Below, one piece after another: positions 49,050 to 60,530 of a DNA stretch of 64,000 nt (position 1 is its first letter; each line of letters begins with the position of its first letter). A program made the position numbers and the translations under genes. The notes beneath the pieces are model-generated. The model saw only the letters and a list, made by a program, of their open reading frames with translations, searched no databases and was not told the DNA's origin. This DNA is from Nectonema munidae. Its lineage: Eukaryota > Nematomorpha > Nectonematoida > Nectonematidae. The stretch is from the NCBI GenBank assembly GCA_030549495.1, contig JAUIRK010000945.1:248001-312000 (forward strand), read 5' to 3'.

Positions 49050-50515
49050 GATTTTAAATTGATCCTGAAAATATGAGTAAGTTTCTACACACTCACGCAT
49101 ACATTTACAAATAAGCTTCTAGTTTGCGGCAACAGCACTTAAACATAGCGTATATAGATACTCTACTTTCCTAGCCCTATTTTGAGACAAGTAAGATTTT
49201 TCGATAAACAACGATTTTAAAAAATTTACACATAAGTTTATTTTTGGAAAATAAAATTTTTAAAGAAAGTTTACAAAATAATAAAAAAAAATTTTCTCCC
49301 AAAAAAGTCGATAAGCTTATAAATGCTTAATCACACTGTTAATTTTCCATTATACAACTTGCCCACCTGAACACAATATTAACAAATTGAAAAAGCTGTC
49401 ATTTTTTTTTTATAATTTATAAATATTTTCAGTGTATGATCTGCTGAATTGAGTGGTGATGTCCATTTTTTTTAAATCAAAATCAATCAAACCTGTCAAA
49501 AAATTGATTTATATATGACAGCTCATCTCAAAAAGTAACTTTATATTTGAAGATTAATTTTTATGACACGATGTCAAAATTAAAATACTTATAAGAAGTT
49601 TTTTACACATATATACCATTTTCAAGTAAGCCAAATTTAGTGGTGATGCTCATTTTTTATCAAAATCAAATAAACGTGTAAAAAATCGATTAAACCTGTC
49701 AATCAATGTCATATAAAAAAAACTTCAAAATAAATTCTACTTGCAGTATTTCTCTGCTAATTATTTTCTTAATTAAATTAATAAACCAACTTTAGGTGTT
49801 TAATTCACTCAAAATATTTCATTTGTCAGTAAATTAGGTATCTCGACAGGACCTCCATCTTTTTGGCTACGAATTCGTTATCAGTTATTAGTCTCTAAGT
49901 CATTTCTTTTAAATACTTTACTCACAGTATGTAATTTTACTATTCATTCTGTGATGAACTTTTCTTGGTAAGCTCTTCCTTCTTTCATCAGAAATTTTTT
50001 TCTGCAATCTGTGTTCGAAAAAACTTTTTTAAGGATTTATTTTGGAACAGAATCTTCTTTATCTTAAGTTTTTTATCAGTATATGTTCATTGTTCAATTA
50101 CAAAAAGTTATCCACATTCTTCATTTAAAAGTCTCTCTCTCTTTCACACAAAAAGAAAAAGATGGACACGTTTAATTTAATTTTTTGGCATCTGGGACCT
50201 TTTTGATAACTTTGACCTTTCAAAATTTTCAAATTTCCTACCCATCTTAGTTGAATGAAAATTGTAATCTTAGCTAAGATACGCTATAGATTTAAAGATT
50301 TTTCATTTGCAAAAGAGGATAACTTCTTTTCATGGTCAAAATCTTTTTTGAAGGACCGAATATAAGATCATTACACCGCTTCCTAGTTAATTGAAACCTG
50401 GTAGATTTTTTTTTTAAATTATTAGATAATTTAGCTGGAGAAACAAAAAGATATGTTTGCCCTTTACATAATAGCAAAAAAATGCAAAGGTTAAATATCT
50501 ATTATGTTTTATTTT
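49050..50515. other. AT-rich spacer with a duplicated segment
   Basis: No gene seen. gtggtgat(g)tccatttttt...caaaatcaa..aaacctgtcaa at 49453-49500 recurs diverged at 49641-49702, about 188 bp on. Confidence 0.45.
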
Positions 50516-51000
50516 GTTGAATCTTAATTTTTGGTTTTTTTAGGAACAATAATTTATAAAAAAAAGTTTAGACCGTAAATTTGATGAAATAAAAAAGAAA
50601 AAGGCGCATAATCATGATTTTTCATCTACAATCAAGAGAATGACTCTTAACGCAATTAAAAAAGAAGCGTCTGAAAAAAAATTTTCTCCTACATCTAAAA
50701 TTCATAGGTTTTATCTTTTAAATTCAAATTAATTGTTTAAATTGTGTTAATTTTAAGAGACAATATCTGTGAGCTAAACCAAGAAAATTTCGATTGCTTG
50801 CCAAAACCCGAAAGTATAAAGCGATTTATTAGAAGAAATAGAGGCCGTGAGAAACCTTCTAAATCCATTGATTTTCAAATTCCTGAAGAATATAAATTTT
50901 TTAAAAATAATGAATGTTTTATAAAAAAAAGATCTAATTAATGGGCAAAAAAGACTATTAGTTTTTACGGCTTTTGTGTTTAGGTAATATTTATCCAAAT
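50516..51000 (+). pseudogene. Second MULE (FLYWCH-type) copy, decayed
   Basis: The + strand reads EIKKKKAHNHDFSS (end of a FLYWCH finger with H-x-H), then TLNAIKKEASEKKFSPTSKI and, after a 50-nt intron-like gap (50708-50757, gt...ag), DNICELNQENFDCLPKPESI, IKRFIRRNRGREKPSKSIDF and QIPEEYKFF. This aligns with exons 2-3 of the gene at 55090-58494 (ILRYIRKSRKRI, LEFSIPEKY), and the intron falls at the same place and phase. A stop at 50573 and loss of the DDE region make it dead. Confidence 0.7.
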
Positions 51001-51369
51001 AAAATGAAAATTTATCTTAATCTTTTGCCTTTAGATATTGTCAAATGTTCAACAATTGTAGAGGTAGTTTAACATTGTCAACATTTGGAAACCACTCTTA
51101 GGCTAATACATCATATATCTATGCTGTCACATGTTTAGGCTTGACAATAGTTGCTGCAAGTGAGTATGATGAATAAAACAGCCCTAATGTCTGAATAACC
51201 GTAATGTCCGCCAACCAATTTATGCATCTAAAAGAAATTTGCAATTCCCTTATATAACCTATATTTTTGAAAATTATGGAAAATGATACTTTTCAATGAG
51301 ATCAAATTTTTAGATTCAAAGGATAAATTTTTCAAAATTCGTATTTTTGGTTAAAACACTTGAAGGAAA

Positions 51370-52375
51370 AAATTCGTGGAATATTTTGTTACAGTTCAGT
51401 ATATATCTCAAGATGAATCAATGATGAAGTTACTTTGATCGACATCCTTGTAAGCAATGTGTATAAAGCAAACCAATTAAGTTCGGATGCAAAGGTTGGG
51501 CTTATGGGAAAATTGGAGGTCAACTTCTATCAAAAGCATTCAAAGTTTCACATAAGCAAAAAAATGTGTATTTTTTCTTCTCTGATTGATTATCCCAAAA
51601 GAGCTTATACAAATCTTTTATCGTAATTAGGATGCTGCTATGTGAGTGCAATCATTGAACAGCAGCGCTTCATCTTATAATCACTGTTATCTCAAAAAAT
51701 GCGAAAACTTCAAGAGGAAGAGTTGGAGTTTCAAGAGTTTTTGTAATGAATTTTATGCACACACTCTAAACAGCATTCAACTAACTAACTTAGGAATTAA
51801 GAAAATTGCTTGCTGCCCCTAGCTCACTAACAAGTATAAGTAAACAAACAACAAATCTACTACTACTAGTAGTGGCAAATACAAATGGCTACGCAAAAAG
51901 GTCTGTCCCAAAATGAGGCATTCTCTCTATATGATTGCTTTAAGATGGATAGACAATGATATTACCATATGTAGTTGTAGTATTTTACTTACCTATAGGC
52001 AAAAACTTTTCTTGAAAAGAATGCAAAAAATGTGAAATTGATTGTGCAACTTTGATGTTCCTGTATTATTCAGGGATGGAAGCAATCGATAGGTTGAATC
52101 GATGTCTTCCAACAAGTATATAGAGTTAGCATACGAGGTAAAAGAGGAACTTAAACGTGTTCACTTGGATCCTAGATGTTTCATTCTGTAATGCGTGGTG
52201 CTTCACCAAAAAACGTGTGCAAAAACCTTTAGTGGATTTAAAATGGGACCGAACAATGCACTATAGTGGATCAAAGAATCACAAACTCTTCAAAAGTAAA
52301 TGGCATAAAAGGAGGAGATGTGCTTTACTTGACTTCAAGATCGGGTGTTATGATATTACTTATTAAGCTAAACCT
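51370..52375 (+). pseudogene. piggyBac transposase relic 2
   Basis: The + strand reads YISQDESMMKL, RHPCKQCV, then KPIKFGCKGWAYGKIGG (51460-51510), followed much later by GMEAIDRLNRCLPTSIYRVS, SIRGKR and FTWILDVSFCNAWCFTKK (52070-52215). These are the DES-M-x-K/K-P-I-x-F-G-x-K and GVD...W...NAW blocks of piggyBac transposases. The central catalytic block is lost or unreadable and frameshifts are frequent. It differs in sequence from the relic at 363-1380. Confidence 0.65.
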
Positions 52376-52630
52376 ATATATATATATCATTGAATCTGAC
52401 GGGGGTGGGCCAAAAAATGGCACGCCGGGTTTTTGAAAAAATCGAAATCCAAAATTTTATTCCTTTTTGCATAACATGTGTTGATTAACGGAATGTAGTT
52501 AGAAAAATAGATTTGATTCAAGAGGAAAAAATTTTTTTACTTGTGCTGAAAATGGGTGCTGAAAGTTAACAAAAAAAAATCATGAATAAAAATTGAAAGG
52601 CAGAATGCTTTTAACTTGAAAAATGAGTGA

Positions 52631-52828
52631 GTGAGTGAGTGGATGGAAGAATTATGGAGTATGAGATATTCAGAAATCAGAATACTCCAATTAATAGAAG
52701 AGAAATATTCGAGGGAAGATAAGTTCGTTTGTTTGCTTGGCTACGACTCGATGGACATTTCGCTCTTCTTTACGCAAACTTATCGTTACGTTACAACGAA
52801 TGTAGTAATCAGTAATCACTACGAATAA
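52631..52828 (+). other. Small open frame, unrecognised
   Basis: 65 codons (MSEWMEELWSMRYSEIR...), starting in a gtga tandem run (52624-52643). No motif recognised and no neighbouring exon found; may be chance. Confidence 0.15.
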
Positions 52829-52874
52829 AATATGCAAGACATTATAATTTTCGTATATTACTTCTTACATCTTA

Positions 52875-53068
52875 CTCTTTGATCTGTCTCCGCGCTGTCA
52901 AATTTGCGCTTTGATAGCGAGCCGTGATACTCTCTCCAACGGTAAGCGGCCATTTATTGCTAGAGGCCTTTTATTGCTACTCGTAAATCATGTCATCTTC
53001 CTCTTTGATCTTTCTGTCTTCGCGCTGTCAAATTTGGGCTTTGATAGTGAGCCGTGATACTCTCTCCC
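52875..53068. repeat. Direct duplication flanking the left end of the MULE
   Basis: 52875-52938 (ctctttgatctgtctccgcg ... gtgatactctctcc) recurs at 53001-53068 with few changes. The left terminal inverted repeat (52948-52995) sits between the two copies. Confidence 0.85.
52948..52995 (+). repeat. Left terminal inverted repeat of the MULE
   Basis: Starts ggccatttattgctagaggc. Reverse complement of 58786-58833 with two mismatches. Confidence 0.9.
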
Positions 53069-55089
53069 CCTTTCCCCTCTCTCCTCTGTTATATTTTCTC
53101 TTTCCTTCTTACAACAATGCAGTGCCACATTGAATTTCCACTTTTCAAATTTTTTTCTTCTCTTTTTCTTTTCTTTCAACATTCAAAACAACGATCGCTA
53201 ACAAAAAGAGAAGGGAAATATAAACTATGAAAGACGGTTTTGCAAGCATAGCGAAAGCTTTAGTTCTCTTAATAACTTGATTTCAAAACCTTAGTTAGTT
53301 TTGTTCGAGTATCGATTTGGCTACTTTATTTTTACATATAAATACTTACCAAAATATTTTTTACATTTACTGCAGTAATTTTTCTCGTTCTCAAAGATAA
53401 AGCATCCTTCACAGTTTTTAAATGCAAACTAGTTGAATAAAGTTAAATTCTTTTCTGTGTGTCCGCTGATTACTACCAAATTTTATATATCTCTATGAAA
53501 TTTTTGTTTCTTAACTTTTGATAAATGTTTTTATGATAAATATTTTAATTTTTTGATTTTGTTTATTGTTTTGTAATATTTTATAATTTTGAATTCAGCT
53601 TTAAATAATGTTCAAAAACTGATGTGAGAAATATTTTGTTATATTGTTGTAAATTTTACGTTTGGCTAAATTAAGGATTTTTCTAAACTAGAGGTTTTAA
53701 TTTCTAGATCACAATTCAAATTTGAGATAAATTAAGTTTTATTGTTCCAATAAAAATACAAAAAGATAAAAACTTGAAATTCAGAAGCTGATATAGGTTG
53801 CTTGAAAATGACTTTATATTTTTTACCTAGTTACAATTCTGTTAATTAAAAAAAAGGTATAGCTTTTATTGAAGAGTGTAATTGCTTACTATGAAAATAT
53901 GTGAAACAGTTGTAATATCAACCTAAATTTCAAACTGTTGAACAGAAGTGAGTCAAATATTCCAATTCAAATAAATTAACGCTTATAATGTTATAAAATT
54001 AATACTATATATTAACCGTATAAAATTTTCTTCCATTAAATATTTATTGTTTTTAACCAGTTACTTTGCTATTTATTTTTTATTATACTAATAACAAAAT
54101 AACACTGATGTAATATCTATTTACTTTTTACAAATAAGCTTCATTAAATCTTTTCGCACATTTTAAATCTTTGAGTTACGTTTTAAACTCTTTTAACTCA
54201 GCCAAAATATTGTTAACTTTATTATTTTAATTAGTGTAAAATATTTAAAGTAAGAGAAACCTTAAATTAAAAATTTTTAATAGTTTTTTTTATTTTTGAG
54301 GCTAAACATAATACATATATAAAAAGTTTTCCTAATGTGTTTATTATTTATATATAATAGAAAGTTTAGTTCACGGCTATTTTTGTTTTTAACCATGGTT
54401 TTGGACAATTTAATATTTAGATGTTTTAACTACAAACTCTATGAAATAAAAAAAAGATACTCAAAATAAAATTCTAAAATACAGTATTTGTAATAAAATA
54501 CAGTATTGATATAAAAAATTGCGATTGTGTAAGTATATCATATAAAAATTTTTTTTACTAAAACTAATAAACTATCACAAAAAATGAGGAGTAATCGTTA
54601 CCCTAGCTATGTGGTTAATATACTAACCTGCTAACATATGTGGTTAATAATATTAAATGAGCACACACAAGTAAAAAAATTACATTAAAGTATGAATTAA
54701 AACTTTATTTGAACAAAAATAAATTAGATGCCATTTCATTAAAAACAAAGTTTAAAGTTTCTTGATGTTATTTGTATGAATCTTGTGTATAGAAGTTTCA
54801 GCGTTTGACAATGTTTCTTTAGATTTTTTGTGTAGATTTCCATACCACCCAAGAGGTACTACAACGTGGCACGCATTTTTTTGAGTGGTCTCGCAATGAG
54901 CCCTTATCCACTTTTTTCTTCCATTTAGCAGTGTCTTCTAAAAATAGTAAATAATATAAAAATTTTGAAATTAAGTTTTTTTTATTACCTTTTCTTTTTA
55001 AAAATTTTTTTTTCTAAAAAAAAAAAAAAAAAAATAAAAAAAAAAAAAAAAAAAAAAAATTTTTTTAGATTATTAAAAAAAGGTTAGAT
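53069..55089. other. AT-rich interior of the MULE, no gene
   Basis: Between the left repeat and the 3' end of the transposase gene. No coding motif seen; the Lys/Glu-rich frame at 52988-53182 is low-complexity. A poly-A/T tract lies at 55012-55060. Confidence 0.5.
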
Positions 55090-58000
55090 TTAAAATTGAA
55101 AGTTGACTTCATAGATATCGTCACAACTTTCAACTGGAGTTTTCTTGCGAGAGCTTATGAGAGATGATATTCTTGAAAGAAAAAAATACAAGTTTCTCGT
55201 TCTGGCGTATTCGCTGTAAATATCTTCAATAATTATTTCTTTTTCTTCACGTTTAAGGTCATTACCTCCATTCCAGTTGTACTTTGAGTTGACCTGTTCA
55301 ATTTCAGCCATGTCTTTAAATAATTTTTCTTCGTTTTTGATAAAAAAAAACTCCATTAGCTCCCAAACACTGACTCTTTCCGATTGAAGACTTGCATGTA
55401 ATCTAAAAAAAATTATATCCTTTGTAGAGCATTATTATTAAAACATATTTTAAACTTACGAGTTATGAAAGCCTTCAACATGGTTATTTGTCCTGACTTT
55501 TTTTCCAAATACATTCCAAAGTAGAATTTTGTTATCAACTAACCAAGTATTTTCAAAATAAGCGAAAAATGGATCAATCGAGAAAGGGACCATCAACATC
55601 TTCATTTTACGATATGCTACTTTTATCTAAGTTTATTAAAAATTTAAAACAAAATAATTAAATTTTAAATCTCTCTTACTTCCATTTGAGATAAAAAAGC
55701 TATTGAAAGTAACATCTTGATGCATTTTCTAAAGTTCAAACTTCTGGAATATAATGAACTGAATCCAAGGGATACAAGCTTCCTATATACTGCCTGGCAA
55801 AAATGAAAATAGCATCCATGATAGTCGGCTTGGGGAAAAGACTAAAAAAATATTGTGATATTAAAAACATGATAAAAGTTAAAAAATTTTACATTTCTTG
55901 TAGCTGATATAATTGAAGTTTCAAAATCTCCAGTGACATTTCTAATTACATTTTCACCAACTACACTTTTCAAACAATCAAATACGTAACTTAAAATAAA
56001 GTTTTAAAATAAAATTTTAATTTTTTAGTTGAAAAGATTTTTGTGAAATACCTATAAGTTTCTTCTTTCTTATTGCATACAAGCGCATAAAGGACCGGTA
56101 CTTGAATATGATTGTGAAAGGTGTGTATTGTGATTATCTGATGAAAAAGATGTGGTGCCTTTTTAAAAGTACCATCAACAAAAATGGAGTCTATCTGTGA
56201 AATTTGGTTGATGTGATGTAAAGTTTTTCCATAAAAAACTAAGTTCCTTTTGTTTTCGTATTGAAAATCCATTTGCAAAAATCTTGAGCCGTTTGCTACA
56301 GTGTATTTTTCGGGAATGGAAAATTCAAGGTTTTTCGGACAGGAAATTCTTTTTCTGCTTTTTCTTATATACCTTAATATGCTTCTTTTTTTCATTGTAG
56401 ATCTTTGATCATTTTCGATGAGAAAAATATTGTCACTAAATAAATATAAACTATTAAGATACTTTTTAAAGATATGAAAAAAATACTTGTATATTCTGTT
56501 AGAGCTTTTAAACGTTTCAAGTGCTTCTTTCTTGATATTAGATTTGAAGGCTACACTTCCTGCATCTAATTCATCATGATTATGAGGCACTCTTTTCAGG
56601 ATTGCTTCATCTTCTTTGTTTAGAAATAATTTTCCTGTTAATTAAAAAAATACTTTAGTTAAAAATACATATATATATATAAATTGTTGATTCTTGATTA
56701 GATTTAATAAATCTTTTAAATGAAACATTGGCAATCTGCAACCCAAAACTGCAAAAAAACATCTGCTTTTTGTTTATTAAAACAAAAGCTAAGATTTTTT
56801 GCAGAGAGAGAATGCAACAAAAACGAATGCTTTAATTCTTTTGAACTAGTTTATTTTCTAATATTTTTAATCTAATTAAGTTTTAAATGTTTGTAAATAT
56901 TTTTCAGTACCCAATATGCCCAAGAAAAGAATGTTAATAAATAATTCTGGCGTGTTTGAGAACACGTCGACGAATATATTATTTCTTTGTACTACAAAAT
57001 AAAATGCAGTGTCTTTCATTTGTTTGGACAATCTTTCTGTTTATAAAAATATAATTTGAAAAACCATTACAATACTAAACATTCTCAGTAGGAAAGTCTA
57101 GTTGATCGACCAAAATATGAGAAAGCAATAAAATTGAAAAAATTTTCATCAAAGAGAGAACCAAATATATAATATTTTACAAGTTTGTACCACAGAAATT
57201 ACCATGTGGTATTATTTGTGATACTATTGGTAACAAGTGTTAATTATCAAAGTTACTTAGCAATTATATAATGCAGTCCCAGTTAAAAAAACTTCTCAAA
57301 GCCTATTTTATATACACTCATTACAGTTTTTCCTGCAATACTGTCACTTGTTTTACTACAAGCTATAAATTACAGCCAAAAACTATTTATATTTGATTTC
57401 CATTATAATTTTCTCGATATGATGCTTATACTGTCTAACATTCTTAAACAATCAGTGAATTTGCAATAAAAAGATTTTACTGCTAAACAATGAAAATTCA
57501 AGAAATAACAATGCTACGTGTAAATTGATTTTATAGAAAAAAAATAGAATTTCGATATTATTAAAATTAAAAAAATTCATATTTATTACAAATTAAGTAA
57601 TTTAGATTAAATCAATTTTATAGATCAAAAATAAAATTTCAATATTATTAAAATTAAAAAAAATTTATATCTATTACAAATTAAGTAATTTATGTTAAAA
57701 ATCGATAGTTTTATTCAAAAAATTGCAAATATAAAATATTGATTTATACAAGAACCTAAATTTTGACTATTTTGTTTAGATGTATTAATTAAGCATTTAT
57801 TAACGGGTGAAGAAAAAAAGTTAGTTTTGAAAAAACCGCTTATGTATCTTAAAGTATTAATGTTTCAAATAAGTTTATTGAATGTTTACGCAAATACGTT
57901 AAAGAACAGATCTAGAACCAATAACAAGTATAAAAAATAATAGTTATAAAAATGCTCAAACATTTATAAAGCTGTGTAACTATTGAATGGATTAATAAAA

Positions 58001-58494
58001 AAGCAGCAAAATTTTCAACCATAATTGTAAAAGATGCACACGGTCTGCTGCGACAACTAAAGATTTACAAACCTAATTACAAAATTTGTGCAAAGATTTA
58101 GTTGATTGTTGAAAACTATAAAACTAAGGGGTTGTTCACAAATTTTAGCCCTCCTTCCTCCTTTTTGTCAACTTTTAAATATATTATGACATTCCAAAAT
58201 TGACCCTTGTCAACTCAAAGGTACCCCCTCCCTCCCAGTAATAGTTGACGTCAATTGTGAATGACCCCTACTATCAAATTAAACACATATAATATAACCA
58301 ATAAGTTCCGTAAAATTGTGAAAAAATATGTTGAAAATTTTTAAATTTTGATTAAAAATTATAGTTTTAACAGTCAACAAAAATAACAAAAGAAAAACAA
58401 AAATACCTTTGCATGAAGAAGCTTTAGTACAATAATAGACTTTGCTTGATAGAGTTTCTCTTTTCAGGAAATACTTGTACCCGCCAATGATCAT
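55090..58494 (-). CDS. FLYWCH-finger MULE transposase, seven exons, frame intact
   Basis: Exons: 58494-58407, 56634-56487, 56435-56052, 55989-55893, 55841-55680, 55626-55460, 55402-55090. Joined by AG/GT rules with matching phases they total 1359 nt, 452 codons and a TAA at 55092-55090. Residues 5-49 form a FLYWCH zinc finger (GGYKYFLKRETLSS, Cys22, Cys28, His47, His49). The Mutator DDE core follows: Asp166 in FVDGTFKKAP, Asp228 in VTGDFETSI, the CxxH of GCYFHF (249-252) and Glu344 in TNNHVEGFHNSLHAS. No stop or frameshift was found. Introns are 51-62 nt apart from the first (1.77 kb). The start is uncertain: ATG 58494 lies inside the FLYWCH fold, and an acceptor-like ttttttag just upstream (58505) hints at an earlier exon, but I found no ATG exon before the right repeat. 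It may be an autonomous transposase or a recently domesticated gene. Confidence 0.82.
57524..57699. repeat. 88-bp tandem duplication in the first MULE intron
   Basis: Two adjacent units share attttatag...aattt(c)gatattattaaaattaaaa and ttacaaattaagtaattta with an 88-bp offset and scattered differences. Confidence 0.8.
58127..58269. mobile_element. Small MITE inside the first MULE intron
   Basis: Ends aggggttgttcacaaatt (left) and aattgtgaatgacccct (right) are inverted repeats with small differences; about 143 bp, non-coding, with CCTCC/CCCTCC patches. The ggggt-x-x-ttcacaa end type is common among animal MITEs. Its superfamily is not assigned. Confidence 0.65.
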
Positions 58495-58785
58495 GAGAAG
58501 TTGTCTAAAAAAGTGTATAAAAAATTTAAATTAAAATTTTACCAAATTGTATAAAGTTTGATGAAGTTGTGTAAAATATTGTGGTATAAGGATCAAATAA
58601 TGTATTGTGATATCAAAGTGAGTGGCAATGGCAATAATGAATTTTTGTTAATGAATAATGAAAGTGGCAATCGCAATAATGAATGCAAATGCAATATAGA
58701 AATGGCTATATGTGCTTTGATTGATGATCAAAATAGAGAGAGAGAGAGAGAGAAATTGAAGATTAATTGAGTTTGGTGCGTCAAC

Positions 58786-58833
58786 TGACATGATTTACGA
58801 CTAGCAATAAAAGGCCTCTAGCAATAAAAGGCC
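58786..58833 (-). repeat. Right terminal inverted repeat of the MULE
   Basis: Ends aaaaggcctctagcaataaa then aggcc on the + strand; mirror of 52948-52995. Confidence 0.9.
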
Positions 58834-58899
58834 TAGAACCAATAGAATCGCATAAAGATCAGTCAAACAAACTTAAATGTATTGTTGTATACGCCATGT

Positions 58900-59290
58900 G
58901 AAACATGCGGCCCCCACACATTACAGTAATTATTATTTATCTTTTTTTTTTTTAAGTGGGGTTTTGGTTTTTCCGAAAAAAACTGTGGGGGTTGTTTTTT
59001 TTTCTCTTCTCTTATTTTAAAACGCCCCCCACAAAAAAAACTTCCACACAAAACAAAAAAAGTAAAAAAAAAAAAGGGGGTGTCAACCCGCGAGAAAAAA
59101 ATATTTAAAATATTTTAAAAAATAATAATATATATTTATTTTAAATTATTTTTTTTTTTTTTTTTTTTTTTTTTATTTTATATAAAAATATTGTGTGTTT
59201 TTTTTTCTTTTTTAAATTTTTTTTTTATAAAAAAAAAAAAAAATTTTTTTTTTTTTTTTTTATTTTTATTTAATTTTTTTTTTTAAAAAC
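58900..59290. other. Homopolymer and low-complexity block
   Basis: Long runs of T, A, C and G (for example 59150-59174 and 59228-59262) lie immediately outside the right end of the MULE. No gene. Runs of this kind often mark poorly resolved assembly. Confidence 0.7.
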
Positions 59291-59766
59291 TTTGTACTTG
59301 CATTTTTGAATAAAATCAAACCATTACATGTTTCTAAGTTAAAAGCAAAATATTCTCTGCAATAATTTTTATTGAACAACTTTAAATATAAGTGTAGGAG
59401 TGCGGCCCTCATGAGAACGCAAACTCACTCCTTTGGCCCTCATGGGACTCCGAGTTTGACATTATAACAAGTAGATAAACCCTATGTTAAGGGTAAGGCA
59501 TGTAGTATTTGCTCAAAGAAAAATGTCTATACAAACTGGGCATTACTATTATTGTGGTCGATAGCAAGGACGGGGCATAATCAATATATAAAATTATTAT
59601 TATTATAGCTTACAAATGTTACAAATATGTCCTAAACATAACTGAACAAACTTTAGAGACATTTAAAACGATAGTAACTTTAAGTCAAAATCTTTATTCA
59701 TACTCTTTTTATAATATTTATCATTCTTACTCAACATTATTTCAAAAAAGATGAACAGAATTCTTT

Positions 59767-60380
59767 TTAATTGTTTATTAGTGCGCTTTTTAACTTTGTT
59801 TTTGCCACTATTTCTTGAATACGCGGTTCCATACCAGAAAAAGGGCAGCGTAATTTATTTTCTATGTCGAGTCTATTTCTCGATTTTGTTTTATTTGAAG
59901 ATAAAGCCGAAAAAGCAGCTTCACAAAGAAGATCCAGTTCTTTAAAATCTTTTTTTTTTTTTAAATCATGATTCAAAACATTTTGATTTAGAGCTGAGTC
60001 GCTTGCTGAATTCGACACTTCCAGAGATCTATTCTAGCTATAAAGCTTCGAATGGCATCATGATGTGTTAAAATATTGATGTTTCATCCTTTCAGTTTAA
60101 GAGTGAGAGCATTTAAGGCTTCAAAAACCTAGGAAAATTCGCCATAAACAATTTTGCCGTTAAACAAGTGTTTGTGATAAAAACATTTTGATTTCTGAAT
60201 AGCACCATTTTGTCTCTTCAAAAAAAGTTTTCCATGGCTGTTTTTAGTAATAAATATTAAAAAGTATAATCGAAGTCATTTCCTTTTCGTGAAAATAATC
60301 ATTAAAAAAACATTGCAAACTGTTTCATCATCAGTTATTTTTCTTTCCAATATTTAAAGACACACGCCTATTTTCAATTG
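59767..60380 (-). pseudogene. hAT (ZBED5/FAM200-like) relic 2
   Basis: The - strand, from right to left, reads VFEALNALTLKLKG, NILTHHDAIRSFIARIDLWK and SALSSNKTKSRNRLDIENKL, then EPRIQEIVAKTKLKSALINN and a stop at 59767. The KTK-x-RNRL then L-R-x-x-x-S-x-x-x-P-R-I block is the C-terminal end of ZBED5/SCAND3-type hAT proteins. Frames shift between blocks. Confidence 0.65.
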
Positions 60381-60530
60381 TTCAATCTTTTTACGAATGA
60401 TTGAATCCGTCGAAAGAATTCTGGGAATAGCTGAGGAAGGAGGAATGAAATCATTGAAATCAAGGATCCAGGATTAGCAAAGAAGATGTTTGTCATGCGC
60501 GTTTATTTCTCCTCAAGAATTCATCCACTA

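Larger units (their letters stand above)
52948..58833 (-). mobile_element. Mutator-like element (MULE), 5.9 kb, with terminal inverted repeats
   Basis: Terminal inverted repeats 52948-52995 and 58786-58833 are 48 bp each and match at 46 of 48 positions in reverse complement. Each contains ttttattgcta twice-type motifs and ends inward at tcgtaaatcatgtca. Inside, on the - strand, is an intron-containing transposase gene with an unbroken frame. A 9-bp target duplication is not evident beside the ends, so the exact outer boundary is uncertain; the left end lies within a duplicated segment. The interior also holds a MITE (58127-58269), an 88-bp tandem duplication (57524-57699) and a poly-A/T tract (55012-55060). 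Confidence 0.8.
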
